Assembly (NCBI GenBank): GCA_015179125.1
Contig: WHVA01000479.1
Location: 22,520-86,519 of the forward strand
Length of the DNA stretch: 64,000 nucleotides
Direction of reading: 5' to 3'
From: Gautieria morchelliformis
Lineage: Eukaryota > Basidiomycota > Agaricomycetes > Gomphales > Gomphaceae
The notes beneath the pieces are model-generated. The model was not told the DNA's origin, made no database searches, and saw nothing but the letters and a program-made list of their open reading frames with translations. This document shows, piece after piece, positions 57,700 to 64,000 of the stretch; position 1 is the first letter of the stretch, and every line of letters begins with the position of its first letter. The position numbers were made by a program, and so were the translations under genes.

Positions 57700-59587
57700 A
57701 TGGTCTCCTCACGTTGTGTATTAATATTTCATAAAACGAAACTGACATTCACACTATTTCCGATATGCAGACCATTCGTCTATATAATCCATAAATAAGC
57801 GAAGTCGCGAGAAGATGTGGGCTGCCAGTGTACACGTTACTGTACCACGTTTTCTAGGTCCAAATGGGACTCCATCCATGCAATGGCGCGTTCGGCATCC
57901 TCTTCCGGGGTACTCGCATGTATCCAGTCCCACTGCTTCTGAATGGCGGGGCCAAGCACGTCATATTCCTCGCCGTGAGGCCCGTTGAATTCGTACATGC
58001 GTCCGGAGTTTCGGGAGCCTTGCAGCACATGCGTGGCCATTGGAAGTCGAATGTGTTCATAAGCCTTCAGAGCAGACGCAAGTGTCTCCTTCGTTGTCCT
58101 GGGGTGGCCCAAGAGTTCAGCGAGAATGAACGCGTCCTATAAACAGGTTATTGGTGCATCGGAAAGTTGACTTTCTGAGGGGGCGGCTTACATCAATGGC
58201 CTGACCGGCCCCAGCACCCTGATGAGGAGTCATAGCATGTGCCTGATGTGGTTCTGTATGAATGGCCATCATGGGACAAAATACTGATACCCACAGCATC
58301 GCCTAGCAGAGCTACACGACCATTCACATAATTCGGTAGCTCCTTGAGCTGGTGAATGGCCCATCGCGTTGGATGATCTATACACTGAAAGGGGATGTCT
58401 CAACGGAGGGCATCGTACGGCGAGAGACAGACATACATTGACCAGGCTTGTAACCTCGGGCTCCCAATCTGCATAGCAATCAAGAAGCTCCTCTTTAGGA
58501 ACTTCGGTAACCCACTCTCCGTCGAATGCTGTGCCTTCTTTCTCTGGCTGGGAGGCAAAGGCGACTACGTTCACTATGCTGCCCCGCGAGATAGAGTAGC
58601 TGACAATATGCTATGCCGCAAGATATATGGTGCTACAATTGTGGATGACACGCCACCCACCTTGCTTTTCCCACAATACTTCATACACGAATATTGACGT
58701 TGAAATAGAAGTTCAAATGATAAAGATGCGTCATACCATCATGGGAAACTCGACAGCTCTATGCAAATGGCCCTGTTCATCCTTGGGCATCTTCTCCGCA
58801 GGAATGAGTCCACGGTATGCGATGGTCCCACTGAAAATGGGCTGAACCAGGTCTAGAAGCTCGGGATGTCCATTTTCTGCCATTTGTTGCAACATCTGAG
58901 CTCGAACCAAGGACTTGATACCATCACATCCAACGAGAACATCACAGGTTGCCATGCTATCGTCGCTAAAGCGTAAGTGGATTTGCCCATCTGCGACGTC
59001 CTGCGTGTAGGAAACGACGCGCTTCTGAAAATGGGCCACGCCACTCGGTAAGTTGTTAACGAAGATGTCGAGAAAATCTGCACGATGAAAGCGGAGAGCA
59101 TCTTTGGCAAGGTCATGGTCATTGAGTGCTGTGATTGTGCGATAGCATATGAACAATAATACTGACAGAGCATCTGGGACAACTGGAATCTGAATCCCTC
59201 GCCGGGCTGATCAGATCTTCGGAAATCAAATCCAACGACTACGCATAACGGTGAGAGTCCAGCCATGTCACGAAGGGAATCATGGTACCAGGTGACGGAA
59301 CTGGAGGAGCATGCGCGACTTTGGAAGCGTCGATGTCAAGACCAAGAAGCTCTAGAGTGCGCCACGTCTTGGCCCATATCATGACGCCTGCACCGATTTC
59401 TTTGAATCGTTCAGCAGCTTCATACACGTCCACGTGTATATCCTGATACCGTGACAGTGCCACGGCAAGACAGAGTCCGCCTATACCTCCTCCGCTGGTT
59501 TGGCTAAGTTGAGCAGGAAAGCAGTCAGCATGCGCGTTTCAACACACCAGATACCAACCCTAAACTTGGTCGGGGTCGTCATGAAAG
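57700..59587. repeat. 1.9 kb segmental duplication, right copy
   Basis: Partner of 54315-56197, in the same orientation and offset by about 3.39 kb. Divergence is low, a few per cent by eye, concentrated in introns and two small indels. Confidence 0.93.
57837..59582 (-). CDS. FAD-dependent aromatic-ring monooxygenase, copy 2
   Basis: Same exon layout and motifs as copy 1 (start 59582, stop 57837-57839): GGGIGGL, VGCDGIKSLVRAQML, GDA joined to AHAMTPHQGAGAGQAID. Visible differences are PADPGIMIPLVRWLDSYYYA in copy 1 against PPVPSPGTMIPFVTWLDSHR in copy 2, and Phe to His in the MTPFQGAGAG motif, which lies beside the flavin and could affect activity. Other changes are scattered single residues. 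The promoters differ completely, since the duplicated block stops five bases upstream of the start codon, so the two genes may be expressed under different conditions. No frameshift seen. Confidence 0.84.
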
Positions 59588-60052
59588 GTGAAAGGTAGCT
59601 TGATTGGACGAGTATTATCTGAGAGATGGCCTGAGAATGCCTGAGAACTTGTCCCTAGGACCGGGCCGCTTCAAGCCGGCGCAAGGTGGGTAGGTGTGAA
59701 GAAAAGAGCGACTTGACGTCTTCATGACCATTCAGTGCGAGATGCGAAGGAGACGAGAGGTAGGCCATGTACGTGTGAGACGGGAAGGAGTCCTTAGTAC
59801 ATCATAGCATTCGGATGACACTTATACCTATCGAGCGCGAGACGAGAGGGAGATGACACGTCGAGAAAGAACTTATTTCCCTGTGTATACGAGCTCGAGC
59901 TAACAGCAGCCTGCCAGACGAAGGTTAGACGTTACATTTGTGTACGCCACGTGCTTGACGGTGCTTCTGTAAGGTCGAATTGAGCGGACTTCGAATGACT
60001 TAGAAGGCAGGTAAATCACCGCGTTTTAGGAGATTGGCGGCAAATGGCCGAA
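59588..60052. other. promoter region of copy 2, otherwise nothing seen
   Basis: Contains the copy 2 promoter. No reading frame of note. Confidence 0.45.
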
Positions 60053-60460
60053 GCATTACCTGATAGCAGAGGCCACGTTTGGTCAATCTATTCAGACCCC
60101 ACAACAAGCCTCGAGCTGGATCGAGCGTTTCTGACATTATCTAACATGCTGCAATCAGGTCAACTAATGGCAGTTACGAGCGGTTGATCTGTCCTTGCTC
60201 CAAATTTGTCCTATTAGCTTCATATCGATAGTATCGTCGTATTTAGATCACCTAAAGCATTACCTCGTAACCACAGGGACTGTGGTCACGATTAGCTAGT
60301 CTATTCACACCCTACAACAAGCCTCAAGCTCGATCGACCATTTCCGACATCATCTGATATGCTGCAATTGGATCGACTGATCCCAGCTCCGAGTGGTTGA
60401 TGTGTCCTCGCTCCAAGTTTGCCTTGTTAGCTTCATATCGTCGTATTTAGATCATCCAGT
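60053..60460. repeat. imperfect tandem duplication of about 200 bp
   Basis: gcattacct at 60053 and 60257 each opens a block with the same series of landmarks: an attagct/caatct stretch, cacaacaagcctc, gatcgagc or gatcgacc, atgctgcaat, cggttgat or tggttgat, ctccaa, then agcttcatatcg and tcgtatttagatca. Identity is about 75-80 per cent by eye, so it is older than the other duplications here. A perfect hairpin (ccacag-gga-ctgtgg) lies in the second copy at about 60274-60288. Confidence 0.8.
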
Positions 60461-60680
60461 ATCAAGTTGGGATGGATCTGAGCACGGCCACGCAGCCATG
60501 CCGCGCTCAAGGTACGTCCACCGCCATTAAAATTTTGACTTAGATACATATTTATGAAGAGCTTCCAAAAAAAATAGATTGTGGTCCGAATGCATGAGAA
60601 CCAGGCTGCCTTGAGGCTTAGCGCTTATCTATCAACGAGGCGGGGCACACGCTGGGGCACCACAACCCTCACGAGTAACC
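60461..60680. other. spacer before the retrotransposon
   Basis: No coding sequence or repeat recognised apart from the target flank of the LTR element. The five bases before the LTR (taacc) would be the target-site duplication, which cannot be checked without the other end. Confidence 0.4.
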
Positions 60681-61373
60681 TGTTACGACCGTTCATTTCC
60701 GACTTCCGACCCTCAGTTCCGCCATACATTCCGCCTCTCCAATAGTTCCGCCACACGTTCCGCCCCTCCGACATTTCCGACATTCCGCCCCTTGTACATT
60801 TCCCTTGTTCTTTCGACTCTATTACTCGGACCCACCGGACCCACCTCGCCATCCATCAAAACCATATACCCGGTCACCCTTGTAGTTCGTTGTCAGATAT
60901 GATTTCCCGACCCCTTGTTCTTTGCCATTGTTCTACCTTACCCTGAACCCCCCTTGTAGTCCCATTGTTCCCAATTAGTTAGTTCCCACACATTGTACTC
61001 GACTTCCGCTTCCTCCGGAATTTGCTTAGTACAACACCATTACTTGTTGCTTTGCGCTTTGTATAAAAACCCCCTCATGTATGTCTGTTATTCTGCAATC
61101 AGATAATCACCTTCGATACTTGATTTCCTTCGCTCCATCTCCTGTTCTTAGCACAGCGAGTCTAGCAAGATCTCAGTCTCTCTCTCAGCCTTCCGTCTTC
61201 CGCCTTCCGCCTCAGTTCCGACTCAAGTTCCGACCAAACAGCTGGTCCAGTACTTTCCGACTTCCGGCTCATTTCCGAAATACCTAGGACGATAGTTCAT
61301 TGGGGGCGCAACCTATAAGTTGAAGCCGCTGTCCTTTCCAGTTCCGACTTAGTGGAAATCTCGATACGTAACA
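60681..61373 (+). repeat. 5' LTR, 693 bp
   Basis: Begins tgttacg and ends cgtaaca, a 7 bp terminal inverted repeat of the TG...CA type. It contains a TATA box (61062-61068) and is full of TTCCG pentamers. Borders are inferred from the inverted repeat and the primer-binding site position, since no second LTR is in the window. Confidence 0.8.
61062..61107 (+). promoter_or_regulatory. LTR promoter and predicted mRNA 5' end
   Basis: tataaaa at 61062-61068 is followed 35 bp later by aatcagataat at 61097-61107. This 11-mer is the exact reverse complement of the primer-binding site, as expected if it is the first 11 nt of the transcript and acts as self-primer. Confidence 0.7.
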
Positions 61374-61375
61374 GT

Positions 61376-61386
61376 ATTATCTGATT
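61376..61386 (+). other. primer-binding site, self-priming type
   Basis: attatctgatt starts two bases after the LTR end, the normal PBS position. It does not begin TGG, as a tRNA-primed site would, but pairs over 11 of 11 bases with 61097-61107. In Tf1 the first 11 nt of the mRNA are cleaved off and prime minus-strand synthesis. Confidence 0.72.
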
Positions 61387-61406
61387 CCCACCCGATAACT
61401 ATCACT

Positions 61407-62834
61407 ATGCCTCCTCGTACCACAGCTACTTCAGCTCGAGCAGGAGCTGTCGAAGCTCTCTCTTATTTTGGCAATCTTAGATCCGCAGCACCAAGGCACG
61501 CGGAACCCTCCAACAGCTCTCGTGCCGACGATGAGCTTTCCGATGCTTTTCCGCAACGTTTCGAAGAAGTTCCCGACGCTAATCCCGACGACAATCCCGA
61601 CTACGACGGGAATTCGACGAGTAGCAGCGGCGAACAAACAGCAGCGTCATACCGACGCCCAGCTCCACCACCACCACCTCCACCAGGACCACCTCCAGGC
61701 GGCCCTCCAGGCGGCCCTCATGGCGGCCCACCCGGCGGTCCCCCAGGCGGTCCTCCACCTCCAATTCCACCTCAGATTCCCGCCAACCCAGTTCCGCCCG
61801 CGCCAGTTCCGGATCTTGCACAAGCCATCGCCATGCTAGCCGGACAACTCCAGCGCCCGGCCCAAGCACCACCACGCCCCAAAACAAAGGTCCGCGAACC
61901 AGATCAGTTCGACGGTTCCGACCCCAAGAAGCTCCAGCCATTTCTGGTTCAGCTTCAACTCAATTTCCGTGATCGTCCCGACGCCTTTCCCGACGACGAA
62001 CGAAAGGTCAATTATGCCCTTTCCTATCTCCGAGGCACGGCGCTCGACTATTTCGAACCCGCCCTCATGGATCCGTTCGCTCTCGTCGACTGGGCCGACG
62101 ATTACCCCAATTTCATTTCCGAACTCCGCAGCAACTTCGGACCATTTGATATGGAAGCCGATGCGGAAAACGAACTCGATAAGCTTCGCATGAAAGACAC
62201 TCATAAGATAGCTAAATATATCGTCACGTTTCAGCAGCTCGCTCCTCGAGTCCAATGGGGAGAAGCCGCACTCCGACGCCAGTTTTACATGGGCTTGCCA
62301 TCCCGCATCAAGGATGAAATTGCCCGCGTCGGAAAACCCGCCACCCTTACCGACCTCCGCAACCTCGCCCAATCCATCGATTCGCGCTACTGGGAAAGAC
62401 ACTCCGAGATTGCTCGTGAAACTTCCGCCCAGAGCAAGAACGACAAGTCTTCTGACAAGAAGTCTGATAAAGACAAGAAGAAGACCAATTCCGGAAACAC
62501 CAACTCCGGAAACAACAACAACAACAGTTCCGGATCCAACTCCGGCAACCGGAACAACAACAACACCCCTCGGAACAACCAGGCCTCTGGTTCTAACACC
62601 AACGCCCGGAAGAGTACCCCGGATCTTTCCGACAAACTTGGGAAGGACGGAAAACTAACCCCTGTAGAACGCCAGCGTCGCATGGACAACAACCTTTGCC
62701 TCTTCTGCGGCAAAGGAGGTCACGTCGCTCGCGACTGCACTCGCGCTTCCGCCTCCGCTGCTAAGGCCAAGGGCCGCGCAGCAAAGACGGAAGAGAAATC
62801 CGAAGCGGTTCCCGCTGCGGATTCAAAAAAATAG
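61407..62834 (+). CDS. gag: retrotransposon Gag
   Basis: 475 residues. The N-terminus is Ser/Ala and acidic, followed by a Pro/Gly run (about residues 85-130). The Ty3/gypsy capsid-like region begins near [20 protein letters not shown] and includes [20 protein letters not shown] then DYFEPAL, and [21 protein letters not shown] Ser/Asn/Lys-rich linker leads to one CCHC knuckle, [14 protein letters not shown] (about 431-444). Gag packages the element RNA in virus-like particles. The ATG lies 20 bp after the primer-binding site. The stop TAG is preceded directly by seven A residues (see next entry). Confidence 0.93.
   Translation: MPPRTTATSARAGAVEALSYFGNLRSAAPRHAEPSNSSRADDELSDAFPQRFEEVPDANPDDNPDYDGNSTSSSGEQTAASYRRPAPPPPPPPGPPPGGPPGGPHGGPPGGPPGGPPPPIPPQIPANPVPPAPVPDLAQAIAMLAGQLQRPAQAPPRPKTKVREPDQFDGSDPKKLQPFLVQLQLNFRDRPDAFPDDERKVNYALSYLRGTALDYFEPALMDPFALVDWADDYPNFISELRSNFGPFDMEADAENELDKLRMKDTHKIAKYIVTFQQLAPRVQWGEAALRRQFYMGLPSRIKDEIARVGKPATLTDLRNLAQSIDSRYWERHSEIARETSAQSKNDKSSDKKSDKDKKKTNSGNTNSGNNNNNSSGSNSGNRNNNNTPRNNQASGSNTNARKSTPDLSDKLGKDGKLTPVERQRRMDNNLCLFCGKGGHVARDCTRASASAAKAKGRAAKTEEKSEAVPAADSKK
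62825..62834 (+). other. probable -1 frameshift site at the gag stop
   Basis: The heptamer A AAA AAA (62825-62831) sits in the zero frame immediately before TAG (62832-62834) and fits X XXY YYZ. A -1 slip changes reading to AAA ATA GTC AGC and continues open into the protease. No stem-loop was modelled. Confidence 0.65.
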
Positions 62835-64000
62835 TCAGCAGTCCTCCGGCCTCCGCACGAGCCGAGGGCTGTGTTGACCCCATTCGTGCGACAAACGAGG
62901 TTAAACTCAACGCATCCGCTCTTTCGTCCTCCGACTCTCTCTCTGTTCCGCTCACTTCTGACACCATTTCCGCACCCCCGTTTACAGCATTGGTCGACTC
63001 CGGTTCGACTCATTGTTTCCTCGATTCCGACTTTGTTTTGAAACATAAACTTCCGACCCGCAACATTCCGACTATTCCGCTCCGCCTTTTCGACGGGTCT
63101 TCCAACACGGGAATTTCCCAAGTTGTGGATCTGTCTATCCGTTTCGCTACTGGGGACAACCATGAAGTTACGTTTTACGTTACTCCGCTAGATGCTAGCT
63201 GTTCCGTTGTACTAGGACACAATTGGCTCACCCGATATAATCCGTCGATTAACTGGGCATTGGGTCAAATACAGTTCCGTACCCCGGATCAACTTCCGTC
63301 TATTCCGACGTCGTCCGCAAAGATGGCTCAGGCCTCTTCTGCAACTCCGCTCGTGGATTCAGTTCCGCACTCCGGTCCCGCTTTAGCACCTCCGCCCCTC
63401 GAAGCTCCTCGAATTGCGCTCGTTTCCGCCACCGCTTTCCGCGTATTGCAACGGCAAGAAGATACGACCGTTTTCCAGCTTCACCTCTCCGATTCGGCTT
63501 CAGTCAAGGCTCGTTCCGCCTCGACTTCCGCCCCGGTCGACATGAGCTCAGTTCCGGAAGAATATCGTGACTTCCCGGACGTGTTCAATAAGGCCAAAGC
63601 CGACAAACCTGCTGAACATCGACCTTACGACTTGAAAATAGATTTGGAAGAAGGAGCATCTCCGCCCCTTGGACCGATCTACTCCCTTTCGCAAAGTGAA
63701 CTCCTAACTCTCCGAGAGTTCGTCGATGAACATCTCAACATGGGCTTTATCCGCCCTTCGCTGTCTCCGCACGGCGCTCCGGTCCTCTTCGTCAAGAAGA
63801 AGGATGGATCTCTCCGCCTCTGCGTCGATTTCCGCGGACTCAATGCCCTCACTAAAAAGGACAAATATCCGCTTCCGCGCATTTCCGACTTACTCGACAC
63901 CCCCCGCAGGGCGAAGATCTACACCAAAATTGACCTCCGGCACGCTTATCACCTTGTCCGCATCCGGGAAGGTGACGAGTGGAAAACCCTTTCCGCACCC
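62829..64000 (+). CDS. pol: retrotransposon Pol (protease and reverse transcriptase, partial)
   Basis: In the -1 frame relative to gag, open from the slip site to the window end. The protease has [18 protein letters not shown] (DSG active site) and VVLGHNWL (the hydrophobic-Gly flap partner). After a Ser/Pro-rich linker the reverse transcriptase starts near [20 protein letters not shown], with [52 protein letters not shown] and [15 protein letters not shown] (motif A with its Asp). Motifs C (YxDD) and on, RNase H and integrase would be beyond the window. The product is made as a Gag-Pol fusion by frameshifting; no internal stop in the visible part. Confidence 0.9.

Larger units (their letters stand above)
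60681..64000 (+). mobile_element. Ty3/gypsy LTR retrotransposon, 5' part
   Basis: Order: LTR (60681-61373), primer-binding site, gag (61407-62834), then protease and reverse transcriptase in the -1 frame, running off the window. Protease-RT order with a gag CCHC knuckle is standard for Ty3/gypsy; integrase and the 3' LTR would lie outside. Open reading frames are intact throughout, so the copy may be young. Self-priming (below) points to the Tf1/sushi-type chromovirus branch. Confidence 0.92.

Noticed and set aside
61836-62402. Minus-strand 188-codon ORF opposite gag
   Set aside because: Antisense shadow of the Gag capsid region; composition mirrors gag codon bias.

Overview
The window reads as nuclear DNA of a filamentous basidiomycete, probably an Agaricomycete. 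Genes are dense and split by many 45-65 bp introns with GTNNGT donors and CTRAY-like branch points, and several exons are only about 20 nt. The housekeeping proteins are of fungal type. All exon models were built by hand from reading frame, splice sites and remembered family patterns; no search was run.

Layout. 1-12.1 kb: a perfect 171 bp tandem duplication, then LEO1 (Paf1 complex), a membrane-anchored LEA2-like protein, an F-box-like protein, the WDR5/Swd3 homologue and a 14-TM MFS exporter. 12.1-20 kb: a decaying stretch with fragments of a flavin monooxygenase, a glutamine synthetase-family enzyme and a WD40 gene. Inside it sits an intact head-to-head pair, a PD-(D/E)XK nuclease-like protein and a protein-kinase-like protein. 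20-25.4 kb: the most unusual locus, a secreted or membrane protein gene whose 3' half is five tandem copies of a 368 bp two-exon cassette, two copies of a 175 bp one-exon cassette and a last exon. All exons are in phase and all introns are phase 2. A broken, fold-back-ridden partial copy follows. 25.9-30.1 kb: Ran GTPase, a Rac-like gene broken in its P-loop, a Helitron-like hairpin, a minisatellite and a choline-phosphate cytidylyltransferase fragment.

30.6-53 kb is the conserved core: a RING/coiled-coil protein, a large JmjC protein, V-ATPase subunit D, ribosomal L26, N-myristoyltransferase, SRP-receptor beta with nine 33-residue repeats at its N-terminus, CCT4, UFD1, mitochondrial ribosomal S13 and TRAPP Bet3. 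These are mostly in divergent or convergent pairs with very short spacers (47 bp between the S13 and Bet3 start codons). 53-59.6 kb: a secreted/GPI-like protein and two nearly identical FAD monooxygenase genes made by a 1.9 kb segmental duplication, with a patatin remnant between them. 59.6-64 kb: an imperfect ~200 bp repeat, then the 5' part of a Ty3/gypsy LTR retrotransposon with an LTR, a primer-binding site complementary to its own predicted mRNA start (Tf1/sushi-like self-priming), gag, an A7 slippery site at the gag stop, and pol in the -1 frame running off the window.

The core genes serve transcription and chromatin (LEO1, Swd3, JmjC), nuclear transport (Ran), protein lipidation, targeting and folding (NMT1, SRPRB, CCT4), ERAD (UFD1), vesicle traffic (Bet3) and vacuolar acidification (VMA8). 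The accessory stretches (12-20, 20-25, 27-30 and 53-64 kb) carry duplications, pseudogenes and mobile DNA.
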